This document shows, in pieces, positions 11,591 through 21,259 of a DNA stretch of 64,000 nucleotides. Within the stretch, counting starts at the first letter, position 1; each line of letters opens with the position of its first letter. The stretch comes from Colwellia maritima. GTDB lineage: Bacteria; Pseudomonadota; Gammaproteobacteria; Enterobacterales; Alteromonadaceae. The position numbers and the translations under genes were made by a program. Location: positions 479,890 to 543,889 of the forward strand of contig NZ_JAKKSL010000003.1 of assembly GCF_022669015.1 (NCBI RefSeq), read 5' to 3'. Under the pieces are notes generated by a model. That model ran no database searches and was not told the origin of the DNA. It saw only the letters and a list, made by a program, of their open reading frames with translations.

Positions 11591-12043
11591 ATGACTCTAC
11601 AAGATATATTAACACTGGACTGCACACAATGTGCAGTCCCAGTTCAAAGTAAAAAACGCCTACTTGAACAAATTTGCCTACTTGCTGCTAAACAATTAGG
11701 AACTGCTAATTCAACCGACCTACTCGATAGTTTACTCGATAGAGAAAAAATGGGTAGTACAGGTATTGGCAACGGCATTGCTATCCCACATGGTAGATTA
11801 AATAATACAGACAAAGCCATTGCCGTCTTTTTAACAACGCAGCAAGCCATAGATTTTGATGCTATTGATAATCAACCTGTCGATATATTTATCTGCTTAT
11901 TTGTTCCCGAAAACAGCACACAAGAACACTTAGAAACACTGCAAAGTATAGCCAAACTATTTAGTGATCGTAAAACGGCAAAGCAAGTTCGGAAATGTGT
12001 AAATCAACAAGAAATGTTTAACCTTATTCAACAAGCAACTTAA
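11591..12043 (+). CDS. ptsN: PtsN, EIIA component of the nitrogen PTS
   Basis: Phosphate acceptor of the regulatory PTS (PtsP-NPr-EIIA-Ntr), which tunes potassium and nitrogen-related functions. 150 residues with the EIIA type-2 fold. The phosphorylated histidine lies in GIAIPHGRL (about residue 62), preceded by REKMGSTGIGNG. Eighteen bases separate it from hpf. Downstream rapZ and ptsO confirm the cluster. Confidence 0.94.
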   Translation: MTLQDILTLDCTQCAVPVQSKKRLLEQICLLAAKQLGTANSTDLLDSLLDREKMGSTGIGNGIAIPHGRLNNTDKAIAVFLTTQQAIDFDAIDNQPVDIFICLFVPENSTQEHLETLQSIAKLFSDRKTAKQVRKCVNQQEMFNLIQQAT

Positions 12044-12120
12044 GTTGCAATGACTTAAAATTTATCCGATGTCACGCCCCGTTTCTCGGAATTTTTTATC
12101 TGCAACTCGAGACTTAATTT

Positions 12121-12975
12121 ATGAAACTTATTATTGTTAGTGGACGTTCAGGCTCAGGTAAATCAGTTGCGCTTAGGGTTTTAGAAGATTTAGGCTACTA
12201 TTGTGTTGATAATATTCCTGTTAACTTACTACCCGCATTGGCACATACCGTAATTCACGATTACGAAAATGTTGCCGTGAGTTTAGATGTTCGAAATTTG
12301 CCGAATAACCCGAGTGATATTTTAGAGGTTATTGAATACCTGCCTAGCGCCGTAGAAGTTACTACTTTATTTTTAGATGCGGATGATAATGATTTGATCC
12401 GTCGTTTCAGTGAAACCAGACGATTACATCCACTAATTAAAAAAAATATCCCCTTAGATCAAGCCATAGCATTAGAAAAAAAACTATTAACACCTATTTC
12501 TACTAAAGCTGATTTATACATTAATACTACACAGTTAAGCCCACACCAATTAGCTGATTTAGTACGCGAACGAATTCTTGGTAAAAAAACAGGCTCAATG
12601 GTACTCGTTTTTGAATCTTTCGGTTTTAAACATGGTATTCCAACTGATGCTGACTATGTTTTTGATGCCCGGTTTTTACCTAATCCACACTGGGAAAAAG
12701 AATTAAAAGCCTATACGGGGTTAGATCAACCCGTAAAAGATTTCCTTGCCAGTCAACCGATCGTGACAAAATTTGTTTGGCAAATTAATAGCTTTATGAT
12801 GACCTGGCTACCACACTTAGAGCGTAACAATCGAAGTTACGTTACAATCGCTATTGGTTGCACTGGCGGTAAACACCGCTCTGTTTATATTGCAGAATTA
12901 TTGTCTAGTAACTTTCGTAAAGAAAAAAAAGATGTGCAAACTCACCACAGAGATATGAAAAAAATTAAAGAGTAA
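12121..12975 (+). CDS. rapZ: RapZ, RNase adapter and nucleotide-binding protein
   Basis: Guides RNase E to the small RNA GlmZ and so controls GlcN6P synthase in E. coli. 284 residues with an N-terminal Walker A (VSGRSGSGKS), the LDADDNDLIRRFSETRR segment, and the conserved C-terminal sugar-phosphate-binding region AIGCTGGKHRSVYIAE. ptsO begins six bases after the stop. Whether GlmZ/GlmY exist in this organism cannot be seen here. Confidence 0.93.
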   Translation: MKLIIVSGRSGSGKSVALRVLEDLGYYCVDNIPVNLLPALAHTVIHDYENVAVSLDVRNLPNNPSDILEVIEYLPSAVEVTTLFLDADDNDLIRRFSETRRLHPLIKKNIPLDQAIALEKKLLTPISTKADLYINTTQLSPHQLADLVRERILGKKTGSMVLVFESFGFKHGIPTDADYVFDARFLPNPHWEKELKAYTGLDQPVKDFLASQPIVTKFVWQINSFMMTWLPHLERNNRSYVTIAIGCTGGKHRSVYIAELLSSNFRKEKKDVQTHHRDMKKIKE

Positions 12976-12981
12976 ATAACC

Positions 12982-13281
12982 ATGACTTCAAAACTGGCTC
13001 ATGACGATATAATAATAAGTAAAGAATTAACCATTATTAACAAGCTTGGCTTACATGCGCGAGCAGCAAGTAAATTAGCACAACTTTGTCAAAAATTTAC
13101 GGCAAAAATCACATTAACTTTAGGAGATAAAGAAGCCGATGCTAGTAGTATAATGGCAATTATGTTGCTTGCCGGCGCGCAAGGGAAAATAGTAAAGGTT
13201 ACCGCACAAGGAATAGATGCATTAAACGCATTAAACGCAATAGCTCAACTCATTGGCGACAAGTTTGACGAAGAAGAATAA
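12982..13281 (+). CDS. ptsO: NPr (PtsO), HPr-like protein of the nitrogen PTS
   Basis: Phosphocarrier between PtsP and PtsN. 99 residues with the active-site motif LGLHARAASKLAQL, whose histidine is phosphorylated, and the DASSIMAIMLLAGAQG segment typical of HPr proteins. It begins six bases after rapZ and closes the rpoN cluster. Relative to E. coli NPr (90 residues) it has a short extra N-terminus. Confidence 0.93.
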   Translation: MTSKLAHDDIIISKELTIINKLGLHARAASKLAQLCQKFTAKITLTLGDKEADASSIMAIMLLAGAQGKIVKVTAQGIDALNALNAIAQLIGDKFDEEE

Positions 13282-13350
13282 TTGACAGCAAATACGTAAA
13301 ATAGCTGCAAGAAACACAAACTTACGATAAACTTATTCGTGATTAAAAGA

Positions 13351-13400
13351 ATACTAACGTGATTAAATGACCTTTTACGGACGTTTAATCACGTTAGTAT
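13351..13400 (+). repeat. Perfect 17-bp inverted repeat between ptsO and mgtE
   Basis: Arms 13351-13367 and 13384-13400 are perfect reverse complements (ATACTAACGTGATTAAA and its partner) around a 16-base loop. CGTGATTAAA also occurs once more just upstream at 13339-13348. No T-tract follows on either strand. It could be a weak terminator for ptsO or a structured 5' leader of mgtE, which starts 31 bases downstream. The structure is certain; its role is not. Confidence 0.6.
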
Positions 13401-13431
13401 AGTTTGTCACACTAACATCCAAGTAATCTCT

Positions 13432-14791
13432 ATGCCTGACATAATAGAACAAGAAAATATCCAACAAAGACTACATCAAGTTAATGAAGCATTTGATAGT
13501 GGTATGTTTGTTTATGTGCGTAGATTATTACAAGACATGACCGCTTACGATCTTGCTCTTTTTCTTGAATCTTCACCCGCTAAAAGTCGTGCCGTATTAT
13601 GGCAACTTATTGACGCTGAACACCATGGTGAAGTCCTTGAAGAACTGAATGAAGAAGTACGTAAAGGCATCTTGCAAAGTATGCGCCCTGAAAAACTGGC
13701 TGCTGTTGCTGAAGGGATGGATGTTGATGATTTAGCGGAAGTATTACGTACCCTCCCCGACAGAGAATATAGAGAAGTACTTAACTCTATGGACTCGCAA
13801 GACAGAAGCCGAGTAGAAACAGCCCTGTCGTACGATGAAGATACTGCTTGGTGGTATCATGAATACGGATACTATCACTTTACGCCCAGAAGTGAGTGTT
13901 GATGTAGTATTACGTTACCTAAGGCTCAAAGGACAATTACCCGAAGCTACTGACTCTTTTTATGTGGTTGACAGAAATAATCGTTTTATTGGCGCCGTAT
14001 CGTTGGCCGCCATCGTTACAGCTAAACCAGAAGTGATTATTTCAAGCTTGATTGATTCAGAAATAGAAGCTGTGCAAGCCAACATGGAAGAGGCTGAAGT
14101 CGCTCAGCTATTTGAAAAACATGATTGGTTTTCTGCCCCTGTTGTTGATCAAGAAGGACACTTACTTGGCCGTATCACAATAGATGATGTTATTGATATT
14201 ATTCGTGAAGATGCTGAACACACCATGATGAGTATGGCCGGTTTAGATGACGAAGCCGATACCTTTGCACCAGTTATTAAAAGTACAAAACAGCGTTCAT
14301 TATGGTTAGGTGTTAACCTCATTACTGCATTATTAGCCGTTGCTGTTACTAGCATGTTTGAAGGTATTTTCCAACAATTGGCTATTTTAGCTGTACTCAA
14401 TTCTTTAGTCCCGAGTATGGGTGGCGTTGCAGGTAATCAAACGTTAACACTGGTTATCCGAGGCATGGCTTTAGGCCATGTAGGTAACCGTAATGCAAGG
14501 GCACTATTAAATAAAGAAGTCGCGATAGGCTTTTTAAACGGCGTTATTTGGGCGTTGTTAATTGCTACTGTTGTTTCTGTTTGGAAACAAGATTTGATGT
14601 TAGGCGCGGTCATCGCCTTTGCCATGTTAATGAATATGACCGCTGCCGGCTTAGCCGGTGTTACTATTCCATTATTTTTAAAACGCCTTAATATTGATCC
14701 TGCACTTGCCGGTGGCGTTATTATCACCACCGTTACCGATGTTGTGGGTATTTTTGCCTTTTTAGGTACTGCAACTCTCTTGCTCACCTAA
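13432..14791 (+). CDS. mgtE: MgtE-family magnesium transporter (frameshifted)
   Basis: Mg2+ channel/transporter gated by its own cytoplasmic Mg-sensing domains. Order: MgtE N domain (helical repeats, LEELNEEVRKGILQSM), two CBS domains (VDRNNRFIGAVSL; PVVDQEGHLLGRITIDDVID), then five C-terminal membrane helices starting LWLGVNLITALLAVAV, with the pore-lining NSLVPSMGGVAGNQ and GGVIITTVTDVVG. The frame breaks near 13848-13849: one extra T in GCTTGG. Removing it gives DTAGGIMNTDTITLRPEVSV. Corrected length about 452, normal for MgtE. Confidence 0.93.
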
Positions 14792-15061
14792 ACTATGGCA
14801 TTAGCCAATACTTAATTTGAACCATGTATTCATAAATAAATTTGAATTTATTTAATTATCTACTAAGGTTTCTAGGTAGAGTACATTTTGCTACTCATAA
14901 TTTACGATTGTCGTAATAGGCAAGGATGTTGTCAATTTCTTAGAAGTTAGTTTCTTACCCTAATTTAATCGTACGGTTTAATTGTACTATTTAATCGCCC
15001 AAAATAGCTGAAATTAAATACTTATTTTCGTTAGTTAGGCATATTTAAAAAGGGGAAAATA

Positions 15062-15724
15062 ATGTCTGTTAATCAAATATCATATGATGAAGCAAGAAAA
15101 CAAATGAAACCAGGGGATGTTATCGCGTTCGGCGGCAAAGGCCATTTCTCAGAAATCATTAAATTTGCTACATTTTCTACCGTCTCTCATGTAGGTGTTA
15201 TACTTCAAACAAAAATATCTGAAGATGACACCGGGCGTTTTTTCAACCAAATTATTGAATCAACCTCCCTCAATGGATTTAACGGTGTCAACATATCTAG
15301 ATTCAGTGATCGAATCAATACCTATGAAGGTGAATTATGGTGGCTGCCGCTGAGTGATAATCATAGAGCCGCTTTTGATGCAAAATCCTTTTACAATTTT
15401 TTATTTAATCAAGCAAAAGATAAAAAACCTTACGATATGCCACAAGCGATAAAGTCTGCCGTTGATGCTTTAGATAACTTACCCTTTGGCGCACGCGGGC
15501 CAACATACAACAAAGAAGACTTTAGCAAATTCTTTTGCTCTGAACTCGTGGCTGCCGGTTTAGAAATCTCAGGGGCTGTCGATTCAATTAACGCTTCAGA
15601 AGTAACACCAATAGACCTATGCCGTTGGAATATATATCAAAACAATTATTATCAATTAAAAGGTGATTCAGATAAAAAAATATCACGATTCAATACTTCA
15701 CCCCCTTCTCATTGGAATAATTAA
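15062..15724 (+). CDS. YiiX/YebB-like permuted papain-fold (NlpC/P60 superfamily) protein
   Basis: Probable cytoplasmic cysteine hydrolase of the circularly permuted NlpC/P60 type; substrate unknown. 220 residues, no signal peptide. In order: MKPGDVIAFGGKGHFS (the GDVI strand), TVSHVGVIL with the putative catalytic His (about residue 40), an acidic IIEST, and the late FFCSELVAAGLEISG motif, whose cysteine follows rather than precedes the histidine, the hallmark of the permuted family. A strong GGGGA ribosome binding site precedes ATG 15062. About 270 AT-rich bases separate it from mgtE; nothing else identified there. It appears to stand alone, convergent with the YjbR gene. Family call is by motif only. 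Confidence 0.65.
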   Translation: MSVNQISYDEARKQMKPGDVIAFGGKGHFSEIIKFATFSTVSHVGVILQTKISEDDTGRFFNQIIESTSLNGFNGVNISRFSDRINTYEGELWWLPLSDNHRAAFDAKSFYNFLFNQAKDKKPYDMPQAIKSAVDALDNLPFGARGPTYNKEDFSKFFCSELVAAGLEISGAVDSINASEVTPIDLCRWNIYQNNYYQLKGDSDKKISRFNTSPPSHWNN

Positions 15725-15780
15725 CCAGACAAACTCAATTACTTCAAGTACATTTATTCTCTACTTGGGCCGATATTTAC

Positions 15781-15803
15781 GAATGAGTTTAGCAAACTCA
15801 TTC
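15781..15803 (+). terminator. Hairpin between the convergent YiiX-like and YjbR genes
   Basis: Ten-base perfect arms (15781-15790 and 15794-15803) around AGC. It lies 57 bases after the upstream stop, in a convergent gap, followed by TTGTC rather than a clean T-run. A weak bidirectional terminator is the simplest reading. A 71-codon opening across this gap shows no protein-like features and I leave it out. Confidence 0.35.
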
Positions 15804-15892
15804 TTGTCAGTTGTCGCTATAGTAACTTTTATTTGGAATCATGTTGATACCTGCATATTAGCCAGATATAAATCCTAATTCCCTGAATTATT

Positions 15893-16306
15893 CTACAGAT
15901 GTAGCAAAATAGACTGTTGCTCTTTCTTAGTCATTTTATTCACCACCAACATAAATGAATTATCCATCATGCGCTCAATTTCTCCTCGGGGAATAGAACC
16001 ATCAAGAATAATCGTATTCCATTGCGCTTTATTCATATGATAACCAGGAATAACACTTGTGAAAATATCACGTAGCATGACCGCTTCGTCAGGATCACAT
16101 TTTAGGTTAATGCAATAATACCCTGCCATTTTGCTACCAGTATCCTTTTCATTTCCTTTTCCAAAAGACAACGTCGCAAACATTTTCTGTTTAACTCGAA
16201 ATACTTTGACATCATCCCCAAAGGGATAATACAAAGTGCTAGCGGGCTTGGCGAGCAAGTAACGTTCAGCTTGCTGTACTGTAAGGCTTTCTGTCATGTT
16301 TTTCAC
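15893..16306 (-). CDS. YjbR/MmcQ-family DNA-binding-like protein
   Basis: Member of the small YjbR (MmcQ, CyaY-like fold) family of uncertain function. 137 residues with the family features TLYYPFGDDVKVFRVKQKMFA near residue 25, YYCINLKCDPDEAVMLR around 65, and PGYHMNKAQWNTIIL followed by a C-terminal helix (MMDNSFMLVVNKMTKKEQ). GTG 16306 has AGGTG upstream; ATG 16297 is the alternative start. Not obviously linked to its neighbours. Confidence 0.75.
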   Translation of the reverse strand: MKNMTESLTVQQAERYLLAKPASTLYYPFGDDVKVFRVKQKMFATLSFGKGNEKDTGSKMAGYYCINLKCDPDEAVMLRDIFTSVIPGYHMNKAQWNTIILDGSIPRGEIERMMDNSFMLVVNKMTKKEQQSILLHL

Positions 16307-16386
16307 TTTTAAACACCTACTATTTATTATTTACAATCCAGATAATAAAGGGCATTTAATTAGTTATTAGACCAACTCTATTCTAA

Positions 16387-18604
16387 TTAAAAACGATATG
16401 TTGCTTCTACCCAAGCACTAATCCCTTCTTTTGGTAATCGAGACATCACAGGGATTTCAGTACCCTTTACCCGTGTGTAACCACCTAAATGATTTTGATA
16501 ATTTTTATCTAAAAGGTTATCAACACCAAATCGTAAGGCCAAATCATTATTTACATAATATTGGGCATCAATATTCACTACACCATAACCAGCAGTTTTT
16601 TGCTCATTATTGGTATTTGATACATTACTTTGTTTTGCCGCCATTACTAAGCTAGTTTTCAGCATCCAATGATGCGTAGTATAACTTAAATGAACCTGAC
16701 CATTCAGTGGTGCTATTCGATATAAATTATCATTAATATCTCGACGTTCACCTTCAACATAATTTATGATGGTAAAAATGGAGGGATTCAGAGAAATTAT
16801 AATAGCCATTCAAATCAAAACCATATAATTTTGCATCGACATTTGAAAATTTCAAAGGATTACTGTCGTTTGCCATCATATTTGCCAACTGTTTCGCGGC
16901 CATATCATTCATCCCCATGGGCGTTCCCTGAATGTAATCATCAATCGATTGATAAAAAACATGAGGGGCAATCATGAAGTCTGCATCTTGATATTGCAAA
17001 CCAAGATCTAATTGATAAGCAGTTTCTGAATCAAGGTTAATGTCACCAATATAAGTATGCCCATCAGCCAAACCACCTGTTGATTCCATTGGCGTCCATA
17101 AATATCGTTCTTGGTATGATGGTGCACGAGTTTTTAATCCAAGTCCCATAGACAGTGATAAGTGAGTTGATAGGTTAGTTTGGATATTTAAAGCGATATC
17201 AACATTGTTATCAGATACTTTTTGATCGGCATTATTGAAATCATCTCGTAGACTTGTAGCTAAACTTCCCATGCTTGGCATACTGGTATCATCACCCATA
17301 TCCATTCCTGAATCCATGTCCATACTTGAATCCATACCCATTTCTGGTTCCATCGGCATAGACATCATGGCCATTGATGTACTTACCTCACCTGCAGAAG
17401 ATTCTGCACGTTTTAGTCTGACACCAAGCTGCACCGTAGTTTGCTCAAATTCTTGCAGCCATTGGGCAAATATTCCATAACGATTATCTTCAACTTGATT
17501 AAAGTTAACGACTTCAAACATCATATTATTAGGGTTAGTAATGACCGAATCATGGCTAGCAAAATAGCCATCGACACCAAATGCTAAATCGCCAAAATCA
17601 AAGGTTTTTGAAAGCTTGAACTTAAAATCTGATGTTTCAGCTGTAGCGTTATTTCGACGATACATGCTGTCGTCATTATTTTCTCGCATTAAAAAATTTG
17701 TCATGCCGTGATCAGCGTCGATATAACCTATTTGCCATTCGCCTTGCCATGCATTTAAATTAAAAGCACCGTCGACTGTTATTCTTGTGCTTTCTATATA
17801 TTCAATATCCATAGGTAAAGCCGGCGTGCCTGAATCTCCCGTGTCAGTATAGTGGAAACTTAACCCTATCTCATTGTCGTTACTGTTATATCGAATATCC
17901 CCACCCAATTGCACTTTATCAAAATCTGTTGGGGTAATAGCGACACCATCCCCACTCTCCATGCTATCGCCCGTTTGGCTATTGCCATATAACAAAAAAG
18001 CCACATCACTTTTAGCGATGTTAGTTACGGCTGATAAAGTTTTAGCACTATTGTTACTACGATAACCTGCTTGAATATCACCACTGATCTCTGTATTTGA
18101 ACTATTGACTGTTTCAGCTTTGCGCATTTTTACTTCAATGGCACCTCCTAGCGTATTAATCCCTGCAGAAACTGGCGCAATTCCTCTGTATACCGTCATT
18201 GAATCAACGATTAGCGGAGTTGAATAGCTTAAGGGAGTATCCATAGCATTAGGACCTGCACCAATAACAGGATGACCATCAAGAGAAGTAGCGACTCTAT
18301 CACCATACAACCCTCGATATTGCGCTACTCCGGTAATGGGTCCATTACTATTAATATTCGCACCTGGGACTGAGGTTAACCAATCAGCTAAATCAGGTAC
18401 ACTTGTTTGCCCTTGAGCATACCCTTTCATATTTTCTAAATGCTGATGACGTTGATTGGTTATAGTGATCACTTCTAGATCATCAATTACATCAGGATTT
18501 TCATCGGCCAAAACATAGCCTGACAATGTAATTACTGAAGAAGCCATTGTTGATAATAAAACGAGTTTTACCGCGCTAGCTGAGAGTGTAAGGTTAGTTC
18601 GCAT
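16387..18604 (-). CDS. TonB-dependent receptor with Met-rich segment, probably copper-related (frameshifted)
   Basis: Outer-membrane active transporter. Signal peptide (residues 1-33, ending VLADE), plug domain (SVPGANINSNGPITGVAQYRG, LGGAIEVKM), then a beta-barrel ending WVEATYRF. The plug segment GAGPNAMDTPLSY resembles the OprC/NosA copper-receptor group. A 35-codon block at 17270-17374 holds 13 methionines interspersed with Asp, Ser, Glu and Gly, as expected for a copper-binding loop. The frame breaks near 16775 at a run of five T on the coding strand: four would give SLHFTIINYVEGERRDI. Corrected length about 738. Receptor class is certain; copper is inferred. Confidence 0.85.
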
Positions 18605-18684
18605 AGGATTTTATTTCTATTAGATATATAATTACACCTATTCTCGGGGCTTAACCTATTTAAAACAAAAGAAAATATTCAATG

Positions 18685-18701
18685 TGCGACAATATGTCGC
18701 A
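18685..18701. promoter_or_regulatory. 17-bp palindrome upstream of the TonB receptor, candidate operator
   Basis: TGCGACA-ATA-TGTCGCA, perfect seven-base arms, 81-97 bases upstream of the receptor start. The spacing suits a regulator site in the receptor promoter; the divergent protease gene begins 177 bases away on the other side. I do not recognise the motif as a known metal-regulator box. Confidence 0.4.
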
Positions 18702-18877
18702 GGAAAAAGTCAACTAATTTGCATTAGATCAACAACGCTGACTTATTAAAAAAGAAATACTGCTTATTTACAGTATTCGCCGTACATTAAATGATAATTA
18801 GGAATATACAAAATAGTAAGTGACTAATACGCAGACGATGGCACAATAGACTAGTAATTTTTTAAACAGGAATATAG

Positions 18878-20145
18878 ATGAAAGTTTTTTTTACCTTAAC
18901 TGCCCTACTATTGTGTATTTTATTCAGTCGTAGTAGTTCTGCTGTTGAACAAGCAGAGCAATTATTTAATCAGTTAAAACCCTCTCTTTATCAAATTAAA
19001 TTAATAGACAAAGCCAGTGGTGAAAAATCATCCATAGGCTCCGGTTTTCAAATAAGTAACGATGGCATCATTGCCACTAACTATCATGTTATTTCCAGTT
19101 ACGCTTTACATCCCAAAAAATACCGTATTGAATACCTTGATAATCAAGGAAATCAGGGAGATCTAACTCTCCAGAGCGTAGATGTTATTAACGACCTTGC
19201 GTTAGTTAAGCGTACAGTTGAACAAGAGATGGCTTTTTTTGAACTCTCAAATACAGCTCCCCATAAAGGTGAACAATTATTCTCATTAGGCAATCCGCAT
19301 GATTTAGGTATGATTGTTGTGCCTGGTACTTATAATGGTTTGAAAAAAGAATCTTTTAATGATCGTATTCATTTCACTGGTTCAATCAACTCAGGTATGA
19401 GTGGTGGTCCTGTTGTAAATAAAACCGCTGAAGTTGTTGGAATAAACGTCGCTACTTCAGGTAATTCTATTGGTTTCCTCGTACCTCACGACAAGTTAGT
19501 GACTTTATACAAAAACTTTTTGAAATCATCACCTGTTTCTATCGAACAGCAAATGACTGAGCAGTTATTGGCAAGCCAAGATAAATTGATAACGGCCATT
19601 TTAAATAGCCCTTGGCTAGCTAAACAACTAGGTGAAAAAGCAATGATTCCTATCATTGATGTACCTTTTATTCGGTTTGGGGTGATTCTAATGCGGATAA
19701 AGTAGATGCCCTAATATTGGCAGCGGTAGCAAATTGCTCGTTAGACGAAAACACTTATATTTCCTCAAGCTTTTTTACTGGCTCAATGGAAATTGAATTT
19801 CGCACCATGAAGGCGAAAGATATTAGCGCCAATAAATTTTACCACCTATATCAACAACATATTGCGCGTGCGGGTGCCGGTAATAGAGCCGACAAAGAAA
19901 ACGTAACCGAATTTCAATGCCATAACGACTTAGTAATCCCTAATAATCAAGCAATCAATAACAAAACTATTTTTTGTACACGTGCTTATAAAAAGTTCAC
20001 TGGTTTATACGACGTCCTTTATTTAAGTGCTTCAGTGGATAAAGACAAACAAGCCATTGTCAGCCACTTTACTATCGCAGGTATAAGCGAAGCTAATGCA
20101 TTAGCCTTTACTCGCCAATTTATGGAGGCTGTATCATGGAAATAA
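18878..20145 (+). CDS. Trypsin-like serine protease (HtrA/S1C-like) with unknown C-terminal domain (frameshifted)
   Basis: Secreted or periplasmic serine protease by sequence: signal peptide (residues 1-22), then a chymotrypsin-fold domain with triad His70 (ATNYHV), Asp106 (INDLALV) and Ser175 (SGMSGGPVV). No PDZ domain is seen. The frame stops at 19705 within FIRFGVILMRIK; adding one G to the run of four G at 19679-19682 restores RFGGDSNADKVDALILAAVANC and reads to 20145. The extra ~150 residues form a domain I do not recognise, with three or four cysteines. Corrected length about 422. AGGAA precedes the ATG. The FHA gene overlaps its end, so the pair is an operon. Confidence 0.78.
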
Positions 20146-21179
20146 TAGAGACAAACGCGTCAACGATGGAAAACGAACTTAATCACGATGTCGATGAAGC
20201 AAACGATACAAAAGAAATTATTATTGAAGAAATTAGCCGCAACCATAAGTTATTGCACCGCCATAAATTATCACAGCAACAGATTCATATTGGTCGTGAT
20301 TATCATAACGATATTATTTTGTCTGATCCCCATGTATGCCCAAGTCACCTTAGTATTGAGTTAACAGATGGTCAATGGAAAATAATAGATAACCAAACAG
20401 TGAATGGCTCTTTTATTGAAAATACACAGAGCAAGAAGCATTGTGCTGATCAACACATTATTAACGATGGTGACGTGATCACCTTGGGGAAAAGTCAATT
20501 AAGGATACTTTTCACCAATCACCCTGTTGATGCTACAATTGCTATTAGCCCATTTGAAGCACTTATTAACTTGATGCGACATCCTGTTGTGCTTTTATTA
20601 AGTGTTACCTTATTTACCTTGATTTCCGGCTATACTTTCTATCTGAACAGCCCTAAAGAGGTTAATTTTAGCCAGTTATTAGTACCGACCATTGGCATGA
20701 CATTAGGTTTTGCACTATGGCCTGCAGGGGTTGCTTTAGTGTCTCATTTAAGTAAACACGAGGCTCGGGTACTGGCACAATTAGGTATAAGTTTCGCTTT
20801 TTTCAATCTTATGTGGTTAAGCGATTTTTTAGAGGGATTAAGTAACTTTAATAGCGCCAGTGGCTCTATAGCCCCCACCTTTACTTTATTGGCCTCTATT
20901 GTGCTTGCCTTTAGCTTATTTTGGTTAAATGGTTACATAGGCTTTCACATGACCGCCAAACGACGCATTGTTGTGGCAGGAGGAATGACTCTATTACTTT
21001 TTGGTGGTAGTTACCTTGTTCAATACAGTAACAAGCCAGAGTTCAATCCAAGACCGCAATATAATGCAACAATAATGATGCCAAACTTATTAATTGCCGC
21101 AAGTAGCAGCACAGACAAATTTATTGAAGATAGCCGTAAGCTTTTTGATAAAACAAAAAAAGAGGCATTAAAAGAATAG
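20136..21179 (+). CDS. FHA-domain membrane protein, partner of the upstream protease
   Basis: 347 residues. N-terminal cytoplasmic FHA domain (about 45-130): HIGRDYHNDIILSDPHVCPSHLSIEL, then WKIIDNQTVNGSFIEN and NDGDVITLGKSQLRI. The conserved Gly-Arg and Asn-Gly are present, but where most FHA domains have Ser-Arg-x-x-His the sequence is VCPSHL, so the phosphothreonine-contacting serine may be a cysteine. About five membrane helices follow (near residues 150-170, 180-205, 210-235, 245-270, 275-295) and a short polar tail. GGAGG seven bases before ATG 20136, inside the protease 3' end. Role unknown; coupling of a cytoplasmic phospho-signal to the protease is speculation. Confidence 0.75.
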   Translation: MEIIETNASTMENELNHDVDEANDTKEIIIEEISRNHKLLHRHKLSQQQIHIGRDYHNDIILSDPHVCPSHLSIELTDGQWKIIDNQTVNGSFIENTQSKKHCADQHIINDGDVITLGKSQLRILFTNHPVDATIAISPFEALINLMRHPVVLLLSVTLFTLISGYTFYLNSPKEVNFSQLLVPTIGMTLGFALWPAGVALVSHLSKHEARVLAQLGISFAFFNLMWLSDFLEGLSNFNSASGSIAPTFTLLASIVLAFSLFWLNGYIGFHMTAKRRIVVAGGMTLLLFGGSYLVQYSNKPEFNPRPQYNATIMMPNLLIAASSSTDKFIEDSRKLFDKTKKEALKE

Positions 21180-21190
21180 CTGTAAATAAC

Positions 21191-21241
21191 GAGTAAATAG
21201 TGGCGAAAATAACTTTCCGCCACACGCTGTTTTATTTACTC
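21191..21241. terminator. Two-part hairpin between the FHA gene and trpS
   Basis: Outer arms 21191-21199 and 21233-21241 are reverse complements (GAGTAAATA), with an inner stem GTGGCG (21200-21205) pairing with CGCCAC (21218-21223). It fills the convergent gap and can serve both strands, though T-tracts are poor. Confidence 0.5.
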
Positions 21242-21259
21242 ATAATTATTAAGGTATGA

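Noticed and set aside
15663..15878. 71-codon opening after the YiiX-like gene
   Set aside because: It overlaps the real gene end, has no ribosome binding site and spans a hairpin; composition is not protein-like.
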